DNA from: Candidatus Nitrosopumilus sp.
Lineage (GTDB): Archaea; Thermoproteota; Nitrososphaeria; Nitrososphaerales; Nitrosopumilaceae
Direction: 5' to 3'
Length of the DNA stretch: 34,748 bases
NCBI GenBank assembly: GCA_029864805.1
Contig: JAOTSS010000016.1
Location: 1-34,748, forward strand
In this document: positions 17,970 through 26,272 of the stretch, piece after piece
Layout of the letters: every line of letters starts with the position of its first letter
Numbering within the stretch: the first letter of the stretch is position 1
The notes under the pieces: generated by a model
The model's input: only the letters and a program-made list of their open reading frames with translations
Told to the model about the DNA's origin: nothing
Databases searched by the model: none
Program-made: the position numbers and the translations under genes

Positions 17970-19286
17970 TTACCATCTACTACGTCCGCCGTAGCTGTTT
18001 TTATTATCATTGTCTCCATATCTTTTTCTTCCCCCCCTGTCATCTCTGGGGTTTCTGCTTCTATCGGATCTTCCATATCCCCCAGAACGTCCACCTCTGG
18101 AATAATTAGATCTTGATTGACCTCCATATCTTCTTGAAGGCGTTTGTCTTTTTAGAGGATCTGGTATGGATATCTGAATTCCCATTTCTTGATTTAAATC
18201 TCTGAGAGGAACTTTGATTTGACGTTTAATGAGATTCCAATCTCCTACTGATGAATATGAAACAAATGTGATTGCTTTCCCAAGAGCTCCTGCTCTAGCT
18301 GTTCTTCCAATTCTATGAAAGTATGCCATTTCTTGATTTGGTACATCATAATTTACTACTAATTCTACTCTTGGAACATCAATTCCTCTTGATGCTACAT
18401 CTGTTGCAACAAGAATGTCTGCTTTACCACTTCTGAATTTACCCATAGATTGTTCTCTTCTATGTTGTGACATGTCTCCCTCAATTGCTACTGCATTGTA
18501 TTTCTCTTGATGCAGAAATTTTGCTACATCTCTGGTTCTATATTTTGTTGAACAAAATACAATCGATTGACCTTTTGTCTGTTTGATAAAATCAATTAGA
18601 TACTTGAATTTGTCTCTGTCTTTAATTACCAAATATGACTGATCAATTCCTTCCCCACTGAGATCATCTGCATCCAAAAGGAATTGCTTTGGATTGTTGA
18701 GATATTCTTCTGATAATCTTAGGATTTCTGTAGGCATTGTTGCTGAAAACAATGACATCACTCTATCTTCTGGTGCTAAGTCTAAAATAAATGAAATATC
18801 GTCTACGAATCCCATGTCCAGCATTGTATCTGCCTCATCAAGAACAATATGAGTAATATCTCTAAGTTCAATTGAACCTCTTTTGAGATGATCAATTAAT
18901 CTGCCTGGAGTTGCTACAACAATCTCTACTCCTCTGTGAAGAGCATCTAGCTGAATCCCCATTCCTTGTCCTCCATAAACTGTCGCTACTTTGATTCCCG
19001 TATATTTTCCAAATTTTTTAATTTCATCACTAATTTGCATTGCAAGCTCTCTTGTTGGTGCCATGATCAATCCCTGAATACCATTTTTTGGTTGTATCTG
19101 TTGTAGCATCGATAATGCAAAGGCTGCAGTTTTTCCAGAACCTGTATGCGCTTGACCTACAACATCTCTTCCTGAAAGAAGTACGGGAATAACTGCCTCT
19201 TGAATTGGAAATGCATCATCAAATCCCAGATCAGTAATTCCTTTTAGTATCTCATCTTTTAGTCCTAATTCTGTAAATTTTGTCAT
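17970..19286 (-). CDS. DEAD-box ATP-dependent RNA helicase with RGG tail
   Basis: This 438-residue helicase has all core motifs: AHTGSGKT at 46-53, PTRELA at 77-82, ATPGR near 125, DEAD at 150-153, SAT at 181-183, and HRIGRTARAG near 325. The C-terminal 60 residues are rich in Arg, Gly, Ser, Tyr (RGG/RYGG-like), typical of RNA-binding tails in cold-shock helicases (DeaD/CsdA/RhlE type). It should unwind structured RNA. ATG start. Its leader contains a 10-bp hairpin (19302-19329), suggesting RNA-level regulation. Confidence 0.95.
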   Translation of the reverse strand: MTKFTELGLKDEILKGITDLGFDDAFPIQEAVIPVLLSGRDVVGQAHTGSGKTAAFALSMLQQIQPKNGIQGLIMAPTRELAMQISDEIKKFGKYTGIKVATVYGGQGMGIQLDALHRGVEIVVATPGRLIDHLKRGSIELRDITHIVLDEADTMLDMGFVDDISFILDLAPEDRVMSLFSATMPTEILRLSEEYLNNPKQFLLDADDLSGEGIDQSYLVIKDRDKFKYLIDFIKQTKGQSIVFCSTKYRTRDVAKFLHQEKYNAVAIEGDMSQHRREQSMGKFRSGKADILVATDVASRGIDVPRVELVVNYDVPNQEMAYFHRIGRTARAGALGKAITFVSYSSVGDWNLIKRQIKVPLRDLNQEMGIQISIPDPLKRQTPSRRYGGQSRSNYSRGGRSGGYGRSDRSRNPRDDRGGRKRYGDNDNKNSYGGRSRW

Positions 19287-19301
19287 TTTGTTTTCTTCTC
19301 T

Positions 19302-19329
19302 TAAGCAATGACGAAAAGCTCATTGCTTA
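19302..19329 (-). promoter_or_regulatory. 5' leader hairpin of the DEAD-box helicase gene
   Basis: TAAGCAATGA (19302-19311) and TCATTGCTTA (19320-19329) form a perfect 10-bp inverted repeat with an 8-base loop, 15 bases upstream of the helicase ATG. A TATA-like TTTATTA further upstream (about 19370) would place the transcript start near 19345, so the repeat would be transcribed as a leader hairpin. It could equally be a DNA operator. Confidence 0.55.
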
Positions 19330-19388
19330 GACGTCATTATTCCGATAATTACAATGTCTCTGAAGGTCTAATAAACGCTTGTTATTTT

Positions 19389-20195
19389 TTACGCCTCTAG
19401 CTGAGCATCAATAATTTTTTTAAAACTATCAAATGGTTGTGCGCCTTTGAGTTCAACAAATCCTATCCTTTCATTTCCTACAAAAAATCCAGGCGTGCCA
19501 GATACCCCATAATCTCTTCCATCATCAAGATCTTTTCTAATCTCTTCGATATATTTTCCACTAGTAATGCATGAGTCAAATGTTTCTTGATCTAATTGAA
19601 TCTCGATGGCATAACTACTGAACAAAGAAAGCGCATCTGTAGTTTCTTGTTTGTTCCATTGATTCTGATTATCAAATAACATATCATGCATTTCTCTGAA
19701 TTTTCCTTGCTCATTTGCACATTCTGCCGCAACAGCTGCAGGTAATGCATTAGGATGAATACTCTGAATAGGGAAATCTCTAAAAACTAATTTCACTTTT
19801 CCCTGCTCAATGTATTGCTCCAGAATTAACGGGAGTGTTTGAATGTGGAATCTGGCACAAAACGGACATTGAAAATCTGAAAACTCAATTATTGTAATTG
19901 GGGCATCAGGATTTCCAATAATTGGGTCATTATCCACTGAAATTTTTACTTGAGAAGTTGGTTGTTTTGTAGGTAGCTGACTTTGTAATATTTTGAGTTC
20001 TAATTTGGCAATTGCATCATCAAGATCTTGGTCTGAAATTTGATTAGAGTTTAGATTTGAAACATGTGATCCAGCAAAAAATGCTGCAATCCCAACTATT
20101 ACAATTAGACTGATTACTAATACATTAAATGTTGATTTTTTTACAACTACATTTTCTTTACCCTTTTGACTAAATCTAGATTCTTCATCACTCAT
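19389..20195 (-). CDS. membrane-anchored DsbA-like thioredoxin (thiol-disulfide oxidoreductase)
   Basis: This 268-residue protein has one N-terminal transmembrane helix (VLVISLIVIVGIAAFFAGS, about 25-43), a spacer, and a DsbA/Thioredoxin_4 domain. The active site FSDFQCPFCARFH has the redox pair Cys110/Cys113. The cis-Pro region is GTPGFFVGNERI near 233. A further Cys (near residue 209) precedes the last helices. It probably forms or shuffles disulfides outside the membrane; several paralogues are usual in ammonia-oxidising archaea. ATG start. Confidence 0.9.
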   Translation of the reverse strand: MSDEESRFSQKGKENVVVKKSTFNVLVISLIVIVGIAAFFAGSHVSNLNSNQISDQDLDDAIAKLELKILQSQLPTKQPTSQVKISVDNDPIIGNPDAPITIIEFSDFQCPFCARFHIQTLPLILEQYIEQGKVKLVFRDFPIQSIHPNALPAAVAAECANEQGKFREMHDMLFDNQNQWNKQETTDALSLFSSYAIEIQLDQETFDSCITSGKYIEEIRKDLDDGRDYGVSGTPGFFVGNERIGFVELKGAQPFDSFKKIIDAQLEA

Positions 20196-20256
20196 TTTGA
20201 TTTATTTCAAAATAATGTATACTTATTCGTATTGCCAAATGTAAACATGTGATTCT

Positions 20257-20269
20257 AGAAAGATAAAAA
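20257..20269 (-). terminator. T-rich terminator after tRNA-Thr
   Basis: Immediately after the tRNA 3' end the minus strand reads TTTTTATCTTTCT, an archaeal-type oligo-T termination signal. Confidence 0.5.
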
Positions 20270-20343
20270 GCCAATGACGGGATCCGAACCCACGACCTGC
20301 TGATTACAAATCAGCTGCTCTAACCAGGCTGAGCTACATTGGC
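20270..20343 (-). tRNA. tRNA-Thr (anticodon TGT)
   Basis: This is a 74-base cloverleaf on the minus strand. The acceptor arms GCCAATG and CATTGGC pair fully. The D stem is GCTC/GAGC, the anticodon stem GCTGA/TCAGC with loop TTTGTAA giving anticodon TGT, and the T arm contains GTTCG with stem GTGGG/CCCGT (two wobble pairs). No intron and no encoded CCA. It decodes ACA and, with wobble, other Thr codons. Confidence 0.96.
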
Positions 20344-20367
20344 ACAAAATAAAATGAACTTTTTCAG

Positions 20368-20377
20368 GTTTAAAATG
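20368..20377 (-). promoter_or_regulatory. TATA box of tRNA-Thr
   Basis: ATTTTAAACC on the minus strand is centred about 30 bases upstream of the tRNA 5' end. Confidence 0.5.
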
Positions 20378-20464
20378 TTACCTAGATTATTCAATAGATT
20401 GTTCTATGCACTGATCTATATTTTGACCGTCAGTTTATAATAATGTCTTATTTTGACATCTCTT

Positions 20465-20692
20465 ATGAGATACATTGAACCGACAAGAGTTAAGGTTCTG
20501 ATGATGATGTTTTATGCTACAGGAATAATAGGAATTATAATTGGATTAGCCGTTGCACCTCCTTCAATGATCATGATGCTTACTTTTATGGGTGTCATCA
20601 ATGTTGGTCTAGGAGCATTTTTTACATTCATCTTTTTGACACAAGTACAAAAATCTCCTGATAAAAGAAAGAAGAAGAAAAAAAGTGGCTAG
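20465..20692 (+). CDS. small two-helix membrane protein with lysine-rich tail
   Basis: This 75-residue protein has two hydrophobic helices (VLMMMFYATGIIGIIIGLAV and MIMMLTFMGVINVGLGAFFT) and a strongly basic cytoplasmic tail (DKRKKKKKSG). I chose the ATG at 20465; an in-frame TTG at 20453 would add four residues. It precedes the arginine decarboxylase gene on the same strand with a 78-base gap. Not recognised. Confidence 0.68.
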   Translation: MRYIEPTRVKVLMMMFYATGIIGIIIGLAVAPPSMIMMLTFMGVINVGLGAFFTFIFLTQVQKSPDKRKKKKKSG

Positions 20693-20770
20693 GTAAAAAG
20701 TTTGAAAATTTTTAATGTTGATTTTAAAAATTCTCTTTCTTAATTAAAGTATAAATAATAACTATCTTTC

Positions 20771-21334
20771 ATGAATTCAGAAATGCTTGATCTAGTTGCT
20801 AAAAAATTATTTCTTACAAAAGGAAAAGGAGTGCATGAAGATAGGCTAACCAGTTTTGAATATGCATTAAGGGATGCAGGAATTGCTGGAACCAATCTTG
20901 TACTAATTTCAAGTATATTCCCACCTAAAGCAAAATTGATTTCAAGAAAAGATGGTCTCAAACAAATCAGTCCTGGGCAGATATTGTTTACAATTTATTC
21001 AAAGAATCAGACTCGAGAACCACATAGAATGTGTGCAGCATCTGTGGGTATTGCACTACCTAAGGATAACAGTAGATATGGTTATCTTTCTGAATACGAA
21101 TCTTTTGGTCAAAATGAGACTCAAGCTGGTGATTATGCTGAAGACATTGCAGCACAAATGTTGGCATCTTCCTTAGGAATTCCATTTGATGTTGACAAAA
21201 ACTGGGACGAAAAAAGACAACAGTGGTCTATTTCAGGCAAAATTTATCATACAAAAAATATTACCCAAGCTACAAAAGGTGACAAAGATGGAAAATGGAC
21301 TACTGTGTTTGCAGCAGCTGTTCTTTTGCTGTAG
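20771..21334 (+). CDS. pdaD: pyruvoyl-dependent arginine decarboxylase
   Basis: PvlArgDC converts arginine to agmatine, the first step of archaeal polyamine synthesis. The proenzyme self-cleaves at a Ser-Ser bond to make beta and alpha chains and a pyruvoyl cofactor. That site is visible in LVLISSIFPP (Ser47-Ser48). The stretches SPGQILFTIYSK, YLSEYESFG and the C-terminal WTTVFAAAVLLL fit the family, and the 187-residue length is normal. ATG start. Its stop directly abuts the convergent gene. Confidence 0.95.
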   Translation: MNSEMLDLVAKKLFLTKGKGVHEDRLTSFEYALRDAGIAGTNLVLISSIFPPKAKLISRKDGLKQISPGQILFTIYSKNQTREPHRMCAASVGIALPKDNSRYGYLSEYESFGQNETQAGDYAEDIAAQMLASSLGIPFDVDKNWDEKRQQWSISGKIYHTKNITQATKGDKDGKWTTVFAAAVLLL

Positions 21335-22492
21335 TTATTTTTTATACCCTTTAAGATAGAACATTGCAGCAGCAATTGCACTAATGGTGATGATGATTAC
21401 AACTATGATTGATTCATCAAATTCTGTTTTTTCTGGTTGTTTGATTTGTAATTGTATCTTTTCAACCGAAAACTCTAATTCTTTTTTATTAATTGTTGTA
21501 TCTTTACCAAAAATATATTTTCCTTGAATTCTTTCTCCTTCCTGTGGATCAAAAACCCATCCTTTCTCTGTAATGTCTATTGGGATTCTTTCATCTCCTA
21601 TAATTTGTGTGGGTGTGATGTTTCCTTTGACATTTGAAATCTTTACATCTTCAGAATCTAGAATTACTACCTGAATAATTGAATTCAGAGGATAAAATCC
21701 TGATGAAAAATAATCTGATCTTTTTACCTCATTTATTTTTAAAAATTCTAATGGGCTTACTTTATTAATTTCTGATGCCTTTTGAGGATAATCTACTGAT
21801 AATCTTAACTGAAGCAATGATTTGTTTTCTGTTGGTATGATTGAGAATGTCATTTTTGAATAATCTTGAGACGAAAGGTTTTTTGCAATATCATAGAATC
21901 CTCCTGACTCTCTAATGATTTTGGGGATTAATATGGAAGAAACTTTTTCATACATTGAATTTGTATCTTCCATTGGCATTGTATATACTGCAGAAATGGT
22001 TCCTCTTCCTGAAATCACTCCTGATGTTTCTAAGGCAATGCTTGTATCATCATTACTATGAATAAACGTTGAATGAAGTTCGGCTTTTGTATCAAAAATC
22101 TCATTTATTTCATCAATGAATTCCCCTGCAATCTGGAGAGTTCTATTTTGAATCTGTAAGAAGTTTTTATCATCAGGATTTCTCTTTACGTTAATCAAAA
22201 TACATGATTCATTATTTACTCCTAATACGCACTGATTCTGATTTGTCAAAGTTATTGCTGAAATGTTTTCATTTTCTCGAATTCTCTGTTCTAATTCTGC
22301 TGGAATTTTGATCTCTTGAATACTTGTACTTTGCAATGTAATTGATGCAGTAACATTTTGAGATATGTTTTTGTCTATGATTACTTGAGCAGTTTCTTGA
22401 AAAGTCGCAAGACTCATTTCTTGTGCATATACATAATTTACTGAAATTCCAATTAACGCAACTAAAATAAATGAAAAAACAAATTTTTGCAT
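21335..22492 (-). CDS. secreted protein with C-terminal membrane anchor
   Basis: This 385-residue protein has a signal peptide (KFVFSFILVALIGISVNYVYA), a large beta-rich extracytoplasmic region with many Asn-x-Ser/Thr sequons, and one C-terminal transmembrane helix (IIVVIIITISAIAAAMFYL) with a basic end. A Cys pair (NQCVLGVNNESC, near 88-98) may be a disulfide. No PEF motif. The fold is not recognised; likely a surface protein. ATG start. Confidence 0.75.
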   Translation of the reverse strand: MQKFVFSFILVALIGISVNYVYAQEMSLATFQETAQVIIDKNISQNVTASITLQSTSIQEIKIPAELEQRIRENENISAITLTNQNQCVLGVNNESCILINVKRNPDDKNFLQIQNRTLQIAGEFIDEINEIFDTKAELHSTFIHSNDDTSIALETSGVISGRGTISAVYTMPMEDTNSMYEKVSSILIPKIIRESGGFYDIAKNLSSQDYSKMTFSIIPTENKSLLQLRLSVDYPQKASEINKVSPLEFLKINEVKRSDYFSSGFYPLNSIIQVVILDSEDVKISNVKGNITPTQIIGDERIPIDITEKGWVFDPQEGERIQGKYIFGKDTTINKKELEFSVEKIQLQIKQPEKTEFDESIIVVIIITISAIAAAMFYLKGYKK

Positions 22493-22627
22493 GGTGTCCC
22501 AAATAATGAGGAAATTATAAAATTTACTCCTATTTTATACACTTTAAACATCATAACTCGATATTTTTTTATGAAAAAATTATATCTATTAGATAATATT
22601 CTCATTATTACAATAATCTAACTGGTA

Positions 22628-23200
22628 ATGGCGTTAATTCCTTTTCTTGTTGATACTTTCAATGATCCTATAATACAACTAATTGCTGTATTGGCAGTTT
22701 TTGGTATTGGTCTTATTCAAGGGATAATTCTTGGACGTTCTTTTCTGGTAAGATTTCCACGTCTTCAAAACCATCTAAAGAAAGTATCTGTGACATTGTT
22801 TTTTTTATTTTTGGTAAATGCTATTTTGAGTGTTCCTAGATTTGCATCTCCTGAAAAAATTGATCTCTTCAATTTGCCTGCAGCAACTACGAGTGAGATT
22901 GCTTCGTCCCTTTTCTTGATTTTTGGAATGAATACTGGGTTTCTTACTATTTTGGCAATTTCTGTCACTGTGATGACTTTTGTTCTTTTAAAATTTACAA
23001 ATCTTAATGGGTTAACAAAAATATTTGTTTTATTCTCCAGCGTTCTTTTACTTCTATTGACTGGTTTGAGTAGATTTACAGATCTTACTCCTAGTACATT
23101 TGAAGTTCTTTTGTATTTTCTTTATCAATTGGGATTCACTATTGGCATTTTGGCTGGTACCATCAGGAAAATCAAACCAAAAAACTTGGACCTAAAATAA
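22628..23200 (+). CDS. multi-pass membrane protein, paralogue of the gene at 8889
   Basis: This 190-residue protein has about six hydrophobic segments. It shares segment order and short sequence stretches with the 228-residue protein at 8889-9575, notably the last helix (LLYFLYQLGFTIGILAGTIRK). No catalytic motif seen. ATG start. It is followed by a candidate small RNA with its own TATA-like element. Function unknown. Confidence 0.78.
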   Translation: MALIPFLVDTFNDPIIQLIAVLAVFGIGLIQGIILGRSFLVRFPRLQNHLKKVSVTLFFLFLVNAILSVPRFASPEKIDLFNLPAATTSEIASSLFLIFGMNTGFLTILAISVTVMTFVLLKFTNLNGLTKIFVLFSSVLLLLLTGLSRFTDLTPSTFEVLLYFLYQLGFTIGILAGTIRKIKPKNLDLK

Positions 23201-23239
23201 CTTCAAACGTTTAAATCTGATTGTCATTTTTTGTAGAGT

Positions 23240-23301
23240 GACATCGAATTCAAACCGTTCGGGGAACAAGCTGACAGTCCATGCGTTGGACTGTCAGCCC
23301 C
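23240..23301 (+). ncRNA. candidate small structured RNA with an 11-bp perfect hairpin
   Basis: GCTGACAGTCC (23270-23280) and GGACTGTCAGC (23288-23298) pair perfectly around the loop ATGCGTT. Just before it, GGGG (23261-23264) can pair with the following CCC, leaving AACAA as an internal loop; alternatively GTTC/GAAC makes a small 5' hairpin. A TATA-like CGTTTAAATC (23209-23218) would start a plus-strand transcript near 23240. It lies between two convergent genes and contains no ORF. It could instead be a bidirectional 3'-end element. The 5' end is inferred. Confidence 0.42.
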
Positions 23302-23314
23302 ATTAATTTAAAAT

Positions 23315-25087
23315 CTAATTTAATAATGATAATGTTTTAACTTGATTACTTACATAATCAAATCCCTCTTGCCAAAATTTCGTAGATCTTATGTCAAAGC
23401 CATGCTCTAAGAGGAGATTTTCTGGTTTTTTCGAACCACCAGCTGCAAGAATTTCAATATATGCTGGAACAAAGTCGTTTCCTTCCTTCTTGTATCTTTG
23501 AAATAGAGATAACGCAAGTAAATTCCCAAAAGAATATGCGTAGCAATAAAATGGTGTGTGATAAAAGTGTGGAATACAACTCCACTCTATTGCAAAGTCA
23601 TCTGAAAGATTCACCGAATTTCCAAATTGTTCTTTAAGATTTTCCAGATATGTCTTTGAAATTTCATCAACAGTTGTTCCTTTACCAATTTGTTCATGAG
23701 CATCTACTTCAAAAATTGTAAAAAATGATTGTCTGAGAATTGTTGCATACAGATCATCTATTTTTTCAGATAACATGATCTTTTTCTCGTTATCTGAAAT
23801 TTTGTCTGACAGATTATCATATAATAGCAATTCTGAAAATGTAGATGCAGTTTCCGCTAAGGGCAATGGGGCATCCTGAACAAGAATTGATCTGTCTTGT
23901 GCAGCTTGACTGTGAACTGCATGGCCTAATTCATGTGCTAAAGTAAAAACATCTCTTGACTTTCCTGTAAAGTTTACTAGAACATATGGTGTAATTTTTG
24001 GAGTAAGAGTACTACAAAATGCCCCGTCTCTTTTTCCCTGTCTTACAGATGAATCAATATGATTTTCATTGAATACTTTCCTTGCAAATTCTTCTAATGT
24101 GCCACTGAATTTTCCTAGAGATTCAAAAACTAGTTTCACAGAATTGCTATATGAATAATTTTTTTCTTTGATATTTGCTCCTGCTGGTGCGTACAAATCA
24201 TACCTCTTTAATTTTTTCATCTTCAGCATCTTTGCTTTTTGAATAAAGAATTTTTGAAATACTGGAGAATTTTTTCTGCACACTGAAAGAAGAGACTCAA
24301 TAGTTTTATCATCTACATCGTTTCCAATATTTCTCATTGAGATTGGAGATTTGTATCCTCTAATCTCAATACCCTCATCTCTCCAATTAAGAACAATGTT
24401 TTGGTATATTTCTCCAATCACTCCCTTATTTTCAGTATATTTTGTAAGAATTGTTTTGTAGGCAGTTTCCCGAACTTTTGAATTTGTACTTCGAACATAA
24501 TTTGTCAGTTCTTCTCTTGTCATCTTTTTTGTTTTATTCCCTATCCTCATTTTGTATTCATAGGCGTTTGTTATTTTGTCATAGAGTTTTACAAGTGCAG
24601 ATATTCCAGTAACATCTAGGGTGTTGATTATCCTCTCTTCGGGCTCACTTAGAGCATATCTTGCAAATAGTCTTTTGTGAGAGAGATATTCTGTAATTTC
24701 TCCTGCATCTTTCATAAGCCTTTTTGCGTTTTTATCGTCAACTTGTGTTTTCCACCATAAATCAAAAAATAATATTTTGTTTGAAATCTCTGAACCTAAC
24801 TTTGACATTTTTGTCATAAGTGATGTTGCTTCATCAGATTGTGTATCTGATGAATATGACAAAGATGCGTAACCTCCAATCTTACTCATCTTTTCAGAGA
24901 TTTCTTCTACTTGATGTAAAATATTCATAAATTTCTCAGATGACATTTTAGGATCTAGTTTAGATTTTATTTTTTCAAATTTTTTAGACTGTTTTTCTAA
25001 TTCCAAAATCTGTTTTTGAAATGCTGGGCTTTTTGGATCTTTTGCTAATTCTGATAGATCCCATTTTCCAAGCTTATACTCTGTCAT
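23315..25087 (-). CDS. pepF: M3-family oligoendopeptidase F (zinc metallopeptidase)
   Basis: This 590-residue cytoplasmic oligopeptidase has the zinc site HELGHAVHS preceded by KSRDVFTLA, with the third ligand region ETASTFSELLLYD downstream, as in M3 thimet/PepF enzymes. The C-terminal HFYHTPFYCYAYSFG is the substrate-binding Tyr/His stretch of the family. It should degrade short peptides released by the proteasome or imported. I chose the ATG at 25087 (MTEYKLGKWDL); an ATG three codons upstream (25096) is also possible. Confidence 0.94.
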   Translation of the reverse strand: MTEYKLGKWDLSELAKDPKSPAFQKQILELEKQSKKFEKIKSKLDPKMSSEKFMNILHQVEEISEKMSKIGGYASLSYSSDTQSDEATSLMTKMSKLGSEISNKILFFDLWWKTQVDDKNAKRLMKDAGEITEYLSHKRLFARYALSEPEERIINTLDVTGISALVKLYDKITNAYEYKMRIGNKTKKMTREELTNYVRSTNSKVRETAYKTILTKYTENKGVIGEIYQNIVLNWRDEGIEIRGYKSPISMRNIGNDVDDKTIESLLSVCRKNSPVFQKFFIQKAKMLKMKKLKRYDLYAPAGANIKEKNYSYSNSVKLVFESLGKFSGTLEEFARKVFNENHIDSSVRQGKRDGAFCSTLTPKITPYVLVNFTGKSRDVFTLAHELGHAVHSQAAQDRSILVQDAPLPLAETASTFSELLLYDNLSDKISDNEKKIMLSEKIDDLYATILRQSFFTIFEVDAHEQIGKGTTVDEISKTYLENLKEQFGNSVNLSDDFAIEWSCIPHFYHTPFYCYAYSFGNLLALSLFQRYKKEGNDFVPAYIEILAAGGSKKPENLLLEHGFDIRSTKFWQEGFDYVSNQVKTLSLLN

Positions 25088-25164
25088 TAAAAACATCTTT
25101 TTGTAACTATTAAAAAATCAATATGTGCTGAAATTCTTAAATCTCAAAGTTGCCTATAATATAC

Positions 25165-25362
25165 ATGGCAACAAGAGAAGACCTTAAAAATGATATTCTA
25201 AAGGCAACTGAGGAACAGCAGAAATTGATGGCGTTACGAAAGCCTCTCTTAGGCTCAAAAGCTAACGAGGATCAAATGAATGCATTTCGCATAACTACCC
25301 AGATTATGAAATATGAGGACTTTATTCGGGATACTGAAAAACAACTACGAACAATGAACTAA
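25165..25362 (+). CDS. small helical protein, unknown
   Basis: This 65-residue charged protein is almost all helical (EDLKNDILKATEEQQKLMAL; MKYEDFIRDTEKQLRTM), probably a helical hairpin. The ATG at 25165 is preferred over the in-frame TTG at 25150. It converges on the UBP-finger gene with a 6-base gap. Not recognised. Confidence 0.65.
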   Translation: MATREDLKNDILKATEEQQKLMALRKPLLGSKANEDQMNAFRITTQIMKYEDFIRDTEKQLRTMN

Positions 25363-25368
25363 TCAGAC

Positions 25369-25629
25369 CTAAAACCAATAATACTCTTCATGAATATAAC
25401 ACCACTTCCAAATATCGTTCGGAATTGCTTTCATAACTGGGTGTCCAGTTTCTTCAAAATGTTTAGTAGCATGTTTTCCAATTGATGAATCACAGCATCC
25501 TACATGGCCACATGTCAAACACATTCTGATTGCAACAACTGGCAAATGTTCCTTTTCGCATTCTTCACAACTTTTTGTGTTTGAAGAAACATCTTTCTCT
25601 TTAGAGAAATGCTCGCATTTTTTTAACAT
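25369..25629 (-). CDS. UBP-type zinc-finger protein
   Basis: This 86-residue protein consists of one ZnF-UBP domain. Ligand candidates are Cys5/His7, Cys21/Cys24, Cys37/Cys40, Cys45 or Cys46, His53, His57 and His63, in the typical order CxH...CxxC...CxxCGHVGC...H...H...H. In eukaryotes this fold binds the C-terminal GlyGly of ubiquitin (USP5, HDAC6). Here the partner is unknown; an archaeal ubiquitin-like protein is one option. It abuts the pyrophosphatase gene (1-base gap), same strand, so probably co-transcribed. Confidence 0.88.
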   Translation of the reverse strand: MLKKCEHFSKEKDVSSNTKSCEECEKEHLPVVAIRMCLTCGHVGCCDSSIGKHATKHFEETGHPVMKAIPNDIWKWCYIHEEYYWF

Positions 25630-25630
25630 G

Positions 25631-26170
25631 TTAATATTTTTTCAAAGTATCTTTGTATCTCTTTATTGATTCAAAAATAACGTTTTTTGCTTCTTTGGCA
25701 GATTTCCAACCCAATATCTCTACTTTTTTCCCTTCCAGATCTTTGTACACTTGAAAAAAATGAGCTATTTCTGAGCGGTAGTGATCTTCAATATCTGAAA
25801 TGTCTATGGTGTGTAAATATCTAGGATCGTTTGTTGCCACACAAATTATTTTATCATCTAATTTGCCGTCATCTTTCATTTGAAGCAATCCTATTGGTCT
25901 TGCCTCAATTAGAATTCCGGGATAAGTTGGGTTTGTTACTAAAACAAGTGCATCAAGAGGATCACCATCATCAGATAAAGTTTGAGGAACGAGTCCATAA
26001 TCTCCTGGATAATGAAATGGTGAGAAAAGAACCCTATCTAATTTTATCAAATTGTGCTTTTTATCATATTCATATTTGTTCATAGAACCTTTTGGGATTT
26101 CAACTATGACATTAATGATTTCAGGAATGTCGCTTCCTGATTCTATGTCATGCCAAAAGTTCTTGCTCAT
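25631..26170 (-). CDS. ppa: inorganic pyrophosphatase (family I)
   Basis: This enzyme hydrolyses pyrophosphate to two phosphates and drives biosynthetic reactions. The 179-residue protein carries the signature DGDPLDALV near residue 65-73, the substrate-binding stretch KYEYDKKHNLIKLDR near 32-46, and YPGDYG. Metal-binding aspartates are intact. ATG start; it is divergent from the FMN reductase gene. Confidence 0.96.
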   Translation of the reverse strand: MSKNFWHDIESGSDIPEIINVIVEIPKGSMNKYEYDKKHNLIKLDRVLFSPFHYPGDYGLVPQTLSDDGDPLDALVLVTNPTYPGILIEARPIGLLQMKDDGKLDDKIICVATNDPRYLHTIDISDIEDHYRSEIAHFFQVYKDLEGKKVEILGWKSAKEAKNVIFESIKRYKDTLKKY

Positions 26171-26272
26171 TTTCTAGCTCTTCCCATATCAACTCGATAT
26201 ATGAATTCTGTGAATTCCTTCTGGGTAACATTTAGAAAAAATCTTTTATTCTGTTTTCTTATTTTGTGCCTA

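Noticed and set aside
19559..19564. CACTAG core
   Set aside because: Inside the DsbA-like coding sequence, no promoter nearby.
26150..26272. N-terminal extension of the FMN reductase
   Set aside because: The extra 41 residues overlap the ppa start, are unlike the family, and the internal TTG has a better placed promoter.
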